A stretch of DNA of 36,285 bases from Duganella sp. (GCA_026225475.1 JAMFSU010000090.1:1-36285); one strand, 5' to 3'. Positions 25,083 to 34,125 are shown, counted from the stretch's first letter. The notes: generated from the letters alone by a model not told the origin. Made by a program: numbers and translations.

Positions 25083-27501
25083 GCCAGTGCCAGTGTCGGC
25101 CCCGACATCATGCCGTCAGCGTCTGGCCTGGGTCTGGCTGCTGGTCGTGGCATTGCTGCTTGGGCATAACGGCTGGCTGTGGCTGGTGCAACGTGCCACG
25201 CCTGACACCGACATTCTGGCGCTGCTGCCTACCGCGCGCCATGATGACGTGGTGCAGCGGGCCTTTGCCCATATGGTCGACAGCGCCCAGCAAAAAGTCG
25301 TGATCCTGATCGGCAACGCCGATTGGGAACAGGCACGCAAAGCCGCCACCGCCTATGAAACGGTGATTGCACGCCAGCCACAACTGCTACGTGCCATGCC
25401 GGGCGATGCCGCCCAACTGCAAGATGCCTGGCTGGCCACGTTCGACCATAGCCGACTGTTATTGCTGACCGCCGAGCAACGGCGCAAGCTGCAAACCGAT
25501 ACCCCGCAACAATGGAGTCAAGTCGCACTCGGCACGCTGTACGGCGCCTTCGGCGGCCCCAAGCTGGGTGCCTGGCAAGACGATCCGTTTGGCCTGTTCA
25601 GCGGCTGGGTGCAGCAACGCGCACAGGAAACCCCGGTGCGGCCGCGTGACGGGCGCCTGTATGTCGAGGGCAATGGCCGCAACTACGTCTTGCTGCTGAT
25701 GGATTTGCAACAACCGGCGTTTTCGCTCGGCGCACAACAACAGCTCATCCCGCTGCTCGATGCCGCCACCCACGCCGCGCAACAAGCCGTGCCCGGCGTC
25801 GAAGTCATCAGCGCTGGCGTGATCCTGCATGCCGCTGCTGCCAGTGCACAGGCCAGCAGTGAAATGTCCACCATCGGCGCGGGTTCCTTGCTCGGGATTT
25901 TGCTGCTGATGTGGTTGACGTTGCGCTCATTCAAACCGATTGCACTGATCGCCTTGTCGATCGCCATTGGCTGTCTCGGTGCGTTATCGGTCAGTTGGTT
26001 GCTGTTTGGCCGCCTGCATTTGCTCACGCTGGTGTTCGGTGCCAGCCTGGTCGGCATCGCCCAGGACTATGCAATCTACTTCCTCTGCGCGCGGCTGGGT
26101 GCGCCGGCGCAGACCAGCTCGCGTCGTTTGTTGCGGCAATTGCTGCCCGGCCTGGGATTGATGCTGCTGGCCGCCGTGATCGGCTATCTCGGCATGGCTG
26201 CGACACCGTTTCCCGGTTTGCGGCAAATGGCAGTGTTTTCGGTACTGGGCCTGTTGTTTGCCTGGCTAACTGTGGTGCTGTGGTTCCCGGCGCTGATCCA
26301 TGCCGATACGCTGCGTGCCACACCGCTGGCAACTGCCTATGGCAATAGCATCGGCAAGTGGCCAATGTTTCGATGGAACCGCACCGGCTTGCTCTTGCTG
26401 GCCGCATTTGCCGCATTCACCGCGACCGGTTTGTCGCGCCTGCAAGTCAGCGACGATATTCGCGCGCTGCAAAAGACCCCGCAACACTTGATCGATGATC
26501 AAATCAAGCTTGGCAAGTTGCTCGACGCGCCGACCCCGGCCCAGTTCTATCTGGTACGCGGTGCCAGCGCAGAAATCGTGCTGCAACGCGAAGAGCAACT
26601 CAAGCAAGGCTTGCAGCCCTTGATCGCCGCCAAAGTCATCAGCGGCGCGCAGGCCATTTCCAACTGGGTGCCGTCGTTGCAGCAACAGCAAGCCGACCGC
26701 GATCTGGTGCAGGCTACCTTACTCAACGCGGGCAATGCAGCGCCACTGGCTGCGATTGCCAGCACCATCGGTGAAGACCAGCAGTGGCAAAACAATCTGC
26801 GCCAACGCTTGCAAGCGCAAAGCCAGCCGCTGCTGCCGCAGAATTTCATCGATTCGGCTGCTGGCGTGCCATGGCGTCATCTGTGGCTGGGTCAGATCGA
26901 AGGTCAATATGCCACCATCGTGGCGCTGCGCGGCGTCAATGACTATCGTCAACTACCCCTACTGGCCGCGGTCGCCAGCAAGGTCGAAGGTGTCCAATGG
27001 GTCGACAAGGTTGCCGACATTTCTTCGGTACTGCGCTACTACCGTCAATATATGAGCTGGGCCTTGCTGGCCGCTTACCTGACCATTCTGGTGTTACTGT
27101 CGTTGCGCTATGGCCGCCATGCCTGGCGTGCAATCGCCCCGCCGCTGACCGCCACCCTGCTCACGCTGGCACTGTTCGGCCTGCTCGGTCAACCGCTGCA
27201 ACTGTTCCATGTGCTGGCCTGCCTGTTACTGCTGGGACTGGGCGTAGACTATGGCATCTTCCTGCAAGAACAACAGCACCAGCAACGCCGCCATGCCTGG
27301 CTGACCATCGGCCTGTCGGCACTCAGTGCGCTCTTGTCGTTCGGCCTGCTGGCGCTGAGCAATAGTCCGCCGCTGCATGCGTTTGGCTTGACCATGCTCA
27401 TCGGCATGGCCTTGATCTGGTTGTTGTCACCGTGTTTTTCCCAAGCACCTCTCTATCCAACCGTCGGCGCGAAGCCGTTCTCAAATGACCATAACAACTG
27501 A
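25075..27501 (+). CDS. MMPL/RND-superfamily exporter
   Basis: Inner-membrane transporter of 808 residues. One N-terminal helix, a periplasmic loop of about 200 residues, then two blocks of helices (about 260-420 and 650-800) give the duplicated MMPL architecture; the FGASLVGIAQDYAIYFL and LLLLGLGVDYGIFLQEQ helices each carry the Asp-Tyr-Gly/Ala charged pair of proton relays. Homologues (ApeM) export aryl polyene lipids. No ATG starts this frame: I use TTG at 25075, with AGGAG 6 nt upstream; GTG at 25087 is an alternative. It overlaps the LolA-like gene by 8 bp. Confidence 0.87.
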   Translation: MTEPVPVSAPTSCRQRLAWVWLLVVALLLGHNGWLWLVQRATPDTDILALLPTARHDDVVQRAFAHMVDSAQQKVVILIGNADWEQARKAATAYETVIARQPQLLRAMPGDAAQLQDAWLATFDHSRLLLLTAEQRRKLQTDTPQQWSQVALGTLYGAFGGPKLGAWQDDPFGLFSGWVQQRAQETPVRPRDGRLYVEGNGRNYVLLLMDLQQPAFSLGAQQQLIPLLDAATHAAQQAVPGVEVISAGVILHAAAASAQASSEMSTIGAGSLLGILLLMWLTLRSFKPIALIALSIAIGCLGALSVSWLLFGRLHLLTLVFGASLVGIAQDYAIYFLCARLGAPAQTSSRRLLRQLLPGLGLMLLAAVIGYLGMAATPFPGLRQMAVFSVLGLLFAWLTVVLWFPALIHADTLRATPLATAYGNSIGKWPMFRWNRTGLLLLAAFAAFTATGLSRLQVSDDIRALQKTPQHLIDDQIKLGKLLDAPTPAQFYLVRGASAEIVLQREEQLKQGLQPLIAAKVISGAQAISNWVPSLQQQQADRDLVQATLLNAGNAAPLAAIASTIGEDQQWQNNLRQRLQAQSQPLLPQNFIDSAAGVPWRHLWLGQIEGQYATIVALRGVNDYRQLPLLAAVASKVEGVQWVDKVADISSVLRYYRQYMSWALLAAYLTILVLLSLRYGRHAWRAIAPPLTATLLTLALFGLLGQPLQLFHVLACLLLLGLGVDYGIFLQEQQHQQRRHAWLTIGLSALSALLSFGLLALSNSPPLHAFGLTMLIGMALIWLLSPCFSQAPLYPTVGAKPFSNDHNN

Positions 27502-28717
27502 ACAACACGAGATTCTGATTATTGGCGCCGGACCATCGGGTGCGATTGCGGCGGCCTTGCTGCGGCGCCAGGGGCACCAGGTGCTGGTGATCGAGCGCGA
27601 ACAATTTCCGCGTTTTTCCATCGGTGAAAGCCTGCTGCCACAAAGCATGGTCTATCTGGAACAGGCCGGCATGCTGCAGGCAGTGGTGGAACATGGCTTT
27701 CAATTCAAGAACGGCGCCTCGTTCGTGCATCGCGGCCGCCAGACCGCATTCGATTTCCGCGACAAGCACTCGCCCGGCTGGGGCACCACCTATCAGGTGC
27801 AACGCGCCGACTTCGATCATTTGCTGGCCAAGGAAGCCGAACGCCAGGGTGCACAAATCCGTTATCGCCACACCGTCACGGCAGTTGATCTGGACGGCGA
27901 GCAACCGCGCACCCATGTGCGCGCCGCCGACGGCAGCGACTATATCGTGCAATCCAAATTCATCCTCGACGCCAGCGGCTTCGGCCGTGTGCTGCCGCGC
28001 CTGCTCGATCTGGAACGGCCGTCCGGCTTTCCGGTGCGCGCGGCCTATTTCACCCATATCGCCGACGGCATTATCGATCCGGGCTTTGACCGCAACAAGA
28101 TTCGCGTCACCATCCACCCGCAGCACCACGACGTCTGGTTTTGGACGATTCCGTTTGCGCAAGGCCGTTGCTCGATTGGTGTGGTGGCCGAAGCCTCCTT
28201 CCTGGCGACCATTCCAGGTGACGAAACCACTAAGTTGCGCACCCTGGTCGAACAAGATCCGGCACTGAGCGAACTGCTGCAGCATGCGCAATGGGATACC
28301 CCGGCGCGTCACATCGCCGGTTATGCGGCCAATGTCACGTCACTATGGGGTAAGGGTTATGCCTTGCTCGGCAACGCCGGTGAATTCCTCGACCCGGTGT
28401 TTTCCTCCGGCGTGACGATTGCCATGAAGTCGGCCAGCATGGCCAGCGCCTTGCTGGGGCGCCAACTGGCCGGCGAAACGGTGGACTGGGAACGCGACTA
28501 CGCAGTGCCGCTCAAGCATGGCGTCGACACGTTCCGCACCTTTGTCGAATCCTGGTACGCCGGCGGCTTCCAGAAAGTAATTTTCCATGAGCAGCAACAA
28601 CCGGCCATCCGGCGCATGATCGCGGCGATTCTGGCCGGTTATGCCTGGGATCTGAGCAACCCCTTTGTGGCCGAAAGCAAGCGCCGCCTGACCGCGCTGG
28701 AGAGTCTATGCGCCTGA
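27485..28717 (+). CDS. Flavin-dependent halogenase-like monooxygenase
   Basis: FAD enzyme of 410 residues. GAGPSG (15-20) binds FAD; FPRFSIGESLLP follows. The halogenase-type marker W-x-W-x-I-P is present at 218-223 (WFWTIP), FLDPVFSSG (301-309) matches the second halogenase motif, and Lys75 in FKNGASF sits where the essential lysine of phenolic/pyrrole halogenases occurs. Related flavin hydroxylases and geranylgeranyl-reductase-type enzymes lack the WxWxIP motif. In this cluster it could halogenate or hydroxylate the aryl ring; brominated xanthomonadins are the precedent. No partner flavin reductase is adjacent. ATG 27485 lies 17 bp inside the exporter gene. Confidence 0.85.
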   Translation: MTITTEQHEILIIGAGPSGAIAAALLRRQGHQVLVIEREQFPRFSIGESLLPQSMVYLEQAGMLQAVVEHGFQFKNGASFVHRGRQTAFDFRDKHSPGWGTTYQVQRADFDHLLAKEAERQGAQIRYRHTVTAVDLDGEQPRTHVRAADGSDYIVQSKFILDASGFGRVLPRLLDLERPSGFPVRAAYFTHIADGIIDPGFDRNKIRVTIHPQHHDVWFWTIPFAQGRCSIGVVAEASFLATIPGDETTKLRTLVEQDPALSELLQHAQWDTPARHIAGYAANVTSLWGKGYALLGNAGEFLDPVFSSGVTIAMKSASMASALLGRQLAGETVDWERDYAVPLKHGVDTFRTFVESWYAGGFQKVIFHEQQQPAIRRMIAAILAGYAWDLSNPFVAESKRRLTALESLCA

Positions 28718-29277
28718 TGTTTCGTCGCTGCGCTGCATTGTTGCTACCGCTGCTGTTGGCTGCCTGCGCCAGCACGCCCATGCCGCCAGCGTCGGCGCGC
28801 CTGCAATTACAGTTATCGCCAGTTTCGCTGGGCGCCTCGATCAGTCTGCAACAGCATCTCAAGGTCGAACGCTACGGCCGCAGCGATGAGCTCGACACGG
28901 TACTGGAAATCGATCCCCAACAGCTCAACCTGGTCGGGCTGGCGTTCGGTCAACGCGTCATGACACTGCAATACGACGGCAAAGAGTTGAAAACCTGGCG
29001 TCATCTGATGTTGCCCAAGCAAGTCCAGGGCGACGATGTCTTGCGCGATATACAACTGACGCTGTGGCCGGTGGCAGCCATTCGCGCCGGTCTGCCGCCC
29101 GGCTGGGAATTGCAGGAAAGCGATGACGGCAGCCTGCGCCGCACCTTGCTGCAAGATCATGAAGTGGTCACGCAAATCGATTATCCTGACCGCAAAGCCT
29201 GGAGCGGCACGGTCATTTTGACCAATCTGCGCTATCACTACAAATTGACCATCCAGTCGGTGGTAACGGCACCATGA
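28708..29277 (+). CDS. DUF3261 outer-membrane lipoprotein of the aryl polyene cluster (ApeN-like)
   Basis: Lipoprotein of 189 residues. A signal peptide with lipobox LAAC (Cys20) is followed by a small beta-rich domain ending in TNLRYHYKLTIQSV, the DUF3261 type found with APE loci. It is expected at the periplasmic face of the outer membrane, receiving the polyene lipid from the LolA-like carrier, by analogy with LolB; this role is inferred. It overlaps the preceding gene by 10 bp and the next by 4 bp. Confidence 0.82.
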   Translation: MRLMFRRCAALLLPLLLAACASTPMPPASARLQLQLSPVSLGASISLQQHLKVERYGRSDELDTVLEIDPQQLNLVGLAFGQRVMTLQYDGKELKTWRHLMLPKQVQGDDVLRDIQLTLWPVAAIRAGLPPGWELQESDDGSLRRTLLQDHEVVTQIDYPDRKAWSGTVILTNLRYHYKLTIQSVVTAP

Positions 29278-30470
29278 CGATTTACCTCAATCACCTGGCC
29301 ATGCTCTGTGCCCTTGGCCATGATCACAACAGCATCCGCCAGCGCCTGTTCGACGGCGTCAGCGGTGTGCGCCCGGATCAGCGCTATCGCCATGGCGATG
29401 CGAGCGCCTTGAGCGTGGGACACCTGCTGCTGTCGGACGACGAACTGAGTTCCGTCGCCCACCTGCCCTTACGCGAACGCAGCCGCAACAATCGCATTGC
29501 CCTGAGCGCGCTGGCGCAGATCCGGCCGCAGGTCGACCTATTGATTGAGCGCTACGGTGCGCACCGCATCGGTATCGTCCTTGGCACCAGCACTTCCGGC
29601 ATCGGTGAAACCGAAGCTGCGTTCCAGCATCAATTGACGCATGGTCAATTGCCGGCAGATTTTCATTATGGCCAACAGGAACTTGGTTCGTCTGCGACCG
29701 CGCTGGCATTGACGCTGGGCACCAGCGGCCCGGCCTATGTCCATTCCAGCGCCTGTTCATCCAGCGGCAAAGCCATGGCCAGCGCCGCGCGCCTGCTCAA
29801 TATGGGACTGTGCGACGCGGTCATCAGCGGCGGCGTCGATAGCCTGTGCCGCTTCACCGTGGCGGGATTTGCCGCCCTCGATTCGGTCAGTGCGACGCGT
29901 TGCAATCCGCTCAGCGTCAACCGTTGCGGCATCAACATCGGCGAAGGTGCGGCCTTGTTCATCATGAGCAAAGAAGCCGCCGCGGTGACGCTGGCCGGCT
30001 GGGGCGAATCCTCCGACGCGCATCATATTTCCGCGCCCGATCCAGCCGGTGTCGGCGCCACGCTGGCCATCACGCAGGCCTTGCAACGCGCCGGCATTAC
30101 GCCGCAACAGCTCGATTACATCAATCTGCATGGCACCGCCACGCCGCACAACGATGCCATGGAAAGCAAGACCATACACGCCCTGCTCGACGGTGCCGCC
30201 ACGCTGGTCAGCTCGACCAAGCCGCTCACCGGTCATACACTGGGTGCGGCCAGCGCGATTGAAGCCGCTCTGTGCTGGTTGACCATGCAGGATGACAATC
30301 ACGCAGGCCTGCTGCCACCGCATTTATGGGATGGTGCAGCAGATCCGGCACTGCCAGCGTTGCAGACGGTCAGCCCAGGTCAGTCGTTGGGACGGCCGCC
30401 ACGCCATGTACTGAGCAATTCGTTTGCCTTTGGTGGCAGCAATGCCGCGCTGGTATTCGGGAGGGCCTGA
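29274..30470 (+). CDS. apeO: Beta-ketoacyl-ACP synthase of the aryl polyene system (ApeO-like)
   Basis: Condensing enzyme of 398 residues with a full thiolase-fold ketosynthase triad: Cys161 in SSACSSSGK, His286 in NLHGTAT and His321 in KPLTGHTLGAAS. It extends the carrier-bound aryl chain with malonyl units. By order it is the equivalent of ApeO, the catalytic partner of the Cys-less ketosynthase-like protein at the operon start. ATGA overlap with the lipoprotein gene indicates coupled translation. Confidence 0.87.
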   Translation: MTIYLNHLAMLCALGHDHNSIRQRLFDGVSGVRPDQRYRHGDASALSVGHLLLSDDELSSVAHLPLRERSRNNRIALSALAQIRPQVDLLIERYGAHRIGIVLGTSTSGIGETEAAFQHQLTHGQLPADFHYGQQELGSSATALALTLGTSGPAYVHSSACSSSGKAMASAARLLNMGLCDAVISGGVDSLCRFTVAGFAALDSVSATRCNPLSVNRCGINIGEGAALFIMSKEAAAVTLAGWGESSDAHHISAPDPAGVGATLAITQALQRAGITPQQLDYINLHGTATPHNDAMESKTIHALLDGAATLVSSTKPLTGHTLGAASAIEAALCWLTMQDDNHAGLLPPHLWDGAADPALPALQTVSPGQSLGRPPRHVLSNSFAFGGSNAALVFGRA

Positions 30471-30471
30471 C

Positions 30472-30930
30472 ATGAACTGGCCTGACATCGCCACGCTGGT
30501 GCCACATGCAAAACCGATGCTCTTGCTTGATCGCGTGGCCCATATCGACGACGACAGCCTGTGCGCTGAGGTCACCATTACGCCGGACAGTCTGTTTCAT
30601 GGTCCACAAGGCGTCGGTGCCTGGGTGGGCATCGAATACATGGCGCAGACAATTGCCGCCTATGCCGGTTACCATGGCCGGCGGCGCGGGGAGGCGGTCA
30701 AGATCGGCTTCCTGCTGGGGGCGCGACGCTACGAATGCCAATGCGGCTGGTTCGCCAGCGGCAGCACGTTGCTGATTGAAGTGCAACAATTGCTGCATGC
30801 CGACAACGGCCTGGGCTCGTTTTCCTGCACCATCAAGGACAAGATTTCACAACGACAACTGGCGCAGGCCACCGTCTCGGTATTCCAGCCGCTAGACGCC
30901 AGAGCATTTCTAGAGGGAACCACAGAATGA
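30472..30930 (+). CDS. apeP: 3-hydroxyacyl-ACP dehydratase (ApeP-like)
   Basis: Single-hotdog dehydratase of 152 residues. The FabA/FabZ-like opening VPHAKPMLLLDRV and the active-site helix GIEYMAQTIAAYAG (Glu55) are clear; a His at 43 is 12 residues before Glu55, closer than the 14-residue FabZ spacing. A GGGAGG ribosome-binding site lies 7 nt before the ATG. It shares the dehydration work with the hotdog domain fused to the ligase; the two may pair. Confidence 0.85.
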   Translation: MNWPDIATLVPHAKPMLLLDRVAHIDDDSLCAEVTITPDSLFHGPQGVGAWVGIEYMAQTIAAYAGYHGRRRGEAVKIGFLLGARRYECQCGWFASGSTLLIEVQQLLHADNGLGSFSCTIKDKISQRQLAQATVSVFQPLDARAFLEGTTE

Positions 30931-31664
30931 CCACAATGGGGAAAAAAACCATCCTGGTGACCGGCTCCAGCCGCGGCATCGGCAAGGCCATCGCGCTGCG
31001 TCTGGCACGCGACGGCTATGACATCGTACTGCACTGCCATCAGCGTCGCGACGCCGCCGACGAAGTTGCCAAAGCCATCGTCGCCATGGGCCGCAACGCC
31101 CGCGTGTTGCAATTCGACATCAGCGAGCGCAAGCAATGCGCCGACCTGCTGCTGCAAGATGTCGAACGCCACGAGGCCTATTACGGTGTGGTCTGCAATG
31201 CCGGTATCACGCGCGACAATGCCTTTCCAGCGATCTCGGGCGAAGACTGGGACAGTGTCTTGAAAACCAATCTGGATGGCTTCTACAACGTGCTTTACCC
31301 GCTCATCATGCCGATGATCCAGCGCCGTCAGCCGGGTCGCATCGTCACGCTGGCGTCGGTGTCCGGCCTGGTTGGCAATCGCGGCCAGGTCAATTACAGC
31401 GCTGCCAAGGCTGGCATCATCGGCGCCACCAAAGCACTGGCGCTGGAACTGGCCAAGCGCAACATCACCGTCAACTGTGTCGCACCGGGACTGATCGACA
31501 CCGAAATGACGCAAGATTTGCCGCTCGAAGAGGTGATCAAGACGATCCCCGCGCGCCGCACCGGCAAGCCGCATGAAGTGGCCGCTGCCGTCAGTTTCCT
31601 GATGCACGAGGATGCAGGTTATATTACCCGCCAGGTAATCTCGGTCAATGGAGGCCTGGTATGA
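30927..31664 (+). CDS. apeQ: 3-oxoacyl-ACP reductase (FabG-type, ApeQ-like)
   Basis: Short-chain dehydrogenase of 245 residues with TGSSRGIG (12-19) for NADPH, CNAGITRDN, and the catalytic Ser144-Tyr157-Lys161 set in ASVSG...NYSAAKAG. It reduces each beta-keto intermediate to the hydroxy form for dehydration. It overlaps both neighbours by 4 bp (ATGA junctions). Confidence 0.9.
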   Translation: MTTMGKKTILVTGSSRGIGKAIALRLARDGYDIVLHCHQRRDAADEVAKAIVAMGRNARVLQFDISERKQCADLLLQDVERHEAYYGVVCNAGITRDNAFPAISGEDWDSVLKTNLDGFYNVLYPLIMPMIQRRQPGRIVTLASVSGLVGNRGQVNYSAAKAGIIGATKALALELAKRNITVNCVAPGLIDTEMTQDLPLEEVIKTIPARRTGKPHEVAAAVSFLMHEDAGYITRQVISVNGGLV

Positions 31665-32926
31665 CCACCAGCAACAACAGCGCAACCCGCACGCGTCAGG
31701 AACATCGCGTTGCCGTCACCGGCATGGCCGGCATCAGCCCGATCGGCAACGACTGGAACAGCGCGTTGGCACATCTGCGCAGCTATCGCAATGCTGTGGT
31801 CCATATGCCGGAATGGGATGAATACAGCGGTTTGCATACCCGCCTGGGCGCGCCGGCGGCGGCCTTTGAATTATCCGAACGCTACAACCGCAAAACCACC
31901 CGCAGCATGGGCCGTGTGGCGTTGATGGCAACCCGCGCCACCGAATGGGCACTGGCCGATGCCGGCCTGCTCGACCATGCGCTGCTGCGCAGCGGCAGCA
32001 TGGGTATCGCCTATGGGTCGTCGGCCGGTACCCCCAGCGCGATTGCCGATTTCAGCATGATGTTTGCCCATAAGAGCACCGAAAACATCAGCGCCAACAC
32101 TTATCTGAAAATGATGGCGCATACCGCACCGGTCAACATTGGCGTGTTCTTTGGCGTCACCGGCCGCATCATCACCACCTCCAGCGCCTGCACTTCAGGT
32201 AGCCAGGGTATTGGCTATGCCTACGAGGCCATCCGCAGTGGTCGCCAGTTGGCGATGATTGCCGGTGGCTCGGAAGAATTGTGCGCCACCGAAGCCGCCG
32301 TCTTTGACACCTTGTACGCCACCAGCGTGCGCAATGACACGCCCCAGCTTACGCCCAGCCCCTTCGATGCCAAACGCGACGGCTTGGTGCTCGGCGAAGG
32401 TGCCGGTACGCTGATCCTGGAAAACTGGGAACACGCCAGCGCCCGCGGTGCCCGCATCTATGCTGAACTGGTCGGCTTCGGCACCAACAGCGACGGCAGC
32501 CACGTCACCAATCCCAATGCCGATACCATGCAGATTGCCATCGAGATGGCACTGGCCGACGCTGAACTTGACGCCTCCGCAATCGGCTACATCAATGCCC
32601 ACGGAACCGGCACGCGCCAGGGCGATGCCGCCGAATCGACCGCCACCGCACGCGTGTTCGGCAAGCACACGCCGATCAGTTCGCTCAAGAGCTACATGGG
32701 CCACACCCTGGGTGCCTGCGGCGCGCTGGAAGCCTGGATGAGCATCGAAATGATGCGTCACGGCTGGTTTGCGCCCACCATCAATCTCACCGAAGCCGAT
32801 GCCGCTTGCGGCGATCTCGATTACCTCACCGGCGACGGCCGCGAGATCGATTGCGATTACGTCATGTCGAACAATTTTGCGTTCGGCGGCATCAATACTT
32901 CCTTGATTTTCAAGCGTCACCGGTAA
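31661..32926 (+). CDS. apeR: Beta-ketoacyl-ACP synthase II-like, second condensing enzyme (ApeR-like)
   Basis: Ketosynthase of 421 residues with Cys177 in SSACTSGSQG, His314 in NAHGTGTRQ and His348 in SYMGHTLGACG, so catalytically complete. FabF-like, it is distinct from the 398-residue ketosynthase three genes upstream. In characterised systems the second ketosynthase is proposed to act at a particular chain step, possibly initiation. It is the last member of the tightly overlapping block; 42 bp separate it from the next gene. Confidence 0.87.
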   Translation: MTTSNNSATRTRQEHRVAVTGMAGISPIGNDWNSALAHLRSYRNAVVHMPEWDEYSGLHTRLGAPAAAFELSERYNRKTTRSMGRVALMATRATEWALADAGLLDHALLRSGSMGIAYGSSAGTPSAIADFSMMFAHKSTENISANTYLKMMAHTAPVNIGVFFGVTGRIITTSSACTSGSQGIGYAYEAIRSGRQLAMIAGGSEELCATEAAVFDTLYATSVRNDTPQLTPSPFDAKRDGLVLGEGAGTLILENWEHASARGARIYAELVGFGTNSDGSHVTNPNADTMQIAIEMALADAELDASAIGYINAHGTGTRQGDAAESTATARVFGKHTPISSLKSYMGHTLGACGALEAWMSIEMMRHGWFAPTINLTEADAACGDLDYLTGDGREIDCDYVMSNNFAFGGINTSLIFKRHR

Positions 32927-32968
32927 TCGAAGCAGCAAGGTCTTCCCCCACCCCAAAGGAGCATTTAG

Positions 32969-33418
32969 ATGAAAAAAATCACAACGATCGCTATCTCCAT
33001 CGCACTGCTGGTCGCGAGTGCACTGCCTGCGCAGGCACGCGACACACAATTGATGCTATCGATTGACGAGGGCATGCAAACCCCGACTGCCGACACCAAA
33101 CTCGACGGTTCCGTGAAATTTTACTTTGCCGGTCAGAAGCATCCAATGGTGCTGAAAAAAATGTCATCGGATGTCTCCAACCGCAAGACCAATGCCTTTG
33201 GCAAGGCCGACAACGTCGCCTGCAACTGGGCCTTTCTGTCGACCTTGATCGCATTCCAAGAAAAAGCCAAGGAATTGGGCGCCAACGCCGTCATCAATAT
33301 GGTGAGTTATTACAACCAGCATGAAATGGCCAGCGACAGCCAATTTGAATGCCATGCCGGCGCCATCATGGCCGGTGTCGCAATCAAAGGCGACTATGCC
33401 AAAGTGGCCGACAAATAA
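32969..33418 (+). CDS. Small secreted protein associated with aryl polyene clusters (often misnamed excinuclease subunit)
   Basis: Protein of 149 residues with a clean signal peptide (1-23, ending AQA). The mature part opens RDTQL, contains VKFYFAGQKHP and NRKTNAFGKADNVACNWAFLS, and ends with AGAIMAGVAIKG. It has Cys residues likely to form a periplasmic disulfide. Homologues near xanthomonadin and APE genes have, as I recall, been annotated as excinuclease ATPase subunits, although no ATPase motif is present. Function unknown. AAAGGAG lies 8 nt before the ATG. Confidence 0.78.
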   Translation: MKKITTIAISIALLVASALPAQARDTQLMLSIDEGMQTPTADTKLDGSVKFYFAGQKHPMVLKKMSSDVSNRKTNAFGKADNVACNWAFLSTLIAFQEKAKELGANAVINMVSYYNQHEMASDSQFECHAGAIMAGVAIKGDYAKVADK

Positions 33419-34052
33419 GTCAGCATTGACCAGCGATGCGCCAACGACAGCCACATTCTGGCTGCTCAACGGCGCCTCGCTCAGCGCATCCCGGCTGGCC
33501 GCGCTGACCAACACCCTGGGCCCCAGCGAACTGGCGCGCCTGGCGCGCTTCCTGCGGCCACAACGGGCGCAGGAATTCTTATTGGGCAGGCTGCTGTTGC
33601 GCCATGCCGTACGCCACCGCCTGAACATCAGAAACGAGCAGATTGCCATCACTGAACGCGAAGGCAACGCACCGTCCTTGAGCATCGACGGCAGCGCGCT
33701 TGCGCCCCTGCATTTCAGCCTGTCACACAGCCACCACTGGATCGCCTGCGCCACCAGCACCATCGCACCGCTCGGCATCGATATAGAAAAGCGCCAGCAA
33801 CCACGCGATCTGCGCGCACTGGCCACGGTGGCGTTTGACCTGCCGCAGCAGGCATGGCTGGCACGCCACAGCGAAGCGCTACTGCCGGCGGCATTCTATC
33901 GTTTATGGAATTGCCAGGAGGCGCTCTACAAGCTCGGTGCACACCAAGCCAACGCCAATTGCCGCATCATCGAACATGACCAGCTTGCCATTTGTTTGTG
34001 CAGCGCGCAGCCGTTGGACTCGCTCGCGCTGATTGAACTCGATCAGCTCTGA
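33396..34052 (+). CDS. 4'-phosphopantetheinyl transferase
   Basis: Transferase of 218 residues that converts apo-ACPs to the holo form. Mg-binding GIDIE (127-131) and the WxxxEAxxK box (W171 to K179, WNCQEALYK) identify the Sfp/EntD-type superfamily; the box has Gln174 where Lys is usual. The HFSLSHS segment before GIDIE is also conserved. It overlaps the small secreted protein gene by 23 bp; ATG 33396 with AAAGG 5-6 nt upstream is preferred over the ORF's earlier in-frame ATG. It very likely activates the two carrier proteins of this operon. Confidence 0.85.
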   Translation: MPKWPTNKSALTSDAPTTATFWLLNGASLSASRLAALTNTLGPSELARLARFLRPQRAQEFLLGRLLLRHAVRHRLNIRNEQIAITEREGNAPSLSIDGSALAPLHFSLSHSHHWIACATSTIAPLGIDIEKRQQPRDLRALATVAFDLPQQAWLARHSEALLPAAFYRLWNCQEALYKLGAHQANANCRIIEHDQLAICLCSAQPLDSLALIELDQL

Positions 34053-34125
34053 AACCCCCACACCACGGCACTTAGCGTCGCGATCAGCCTACTCGTAAGT
34101 ATGTCGAAAATACATAAATAAAGCC

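Noticed and set aside
27398..28312. Minus-strand ORF (304 codons) opposite the halogenase-like gene
   Set aside because: Shadow of a well-supported flavoprotein; no recognisable motif in the antisense frame.
27485..28717. Geranylgeranyl reductase or plain aromatic hydroxylase for the flavoprotein
   Set aside because: The W-x-W-x-I-P and FLDPVFSSG motifs fit halogenase-type enzymes better; hydroxylation is kept as an alternative activity.
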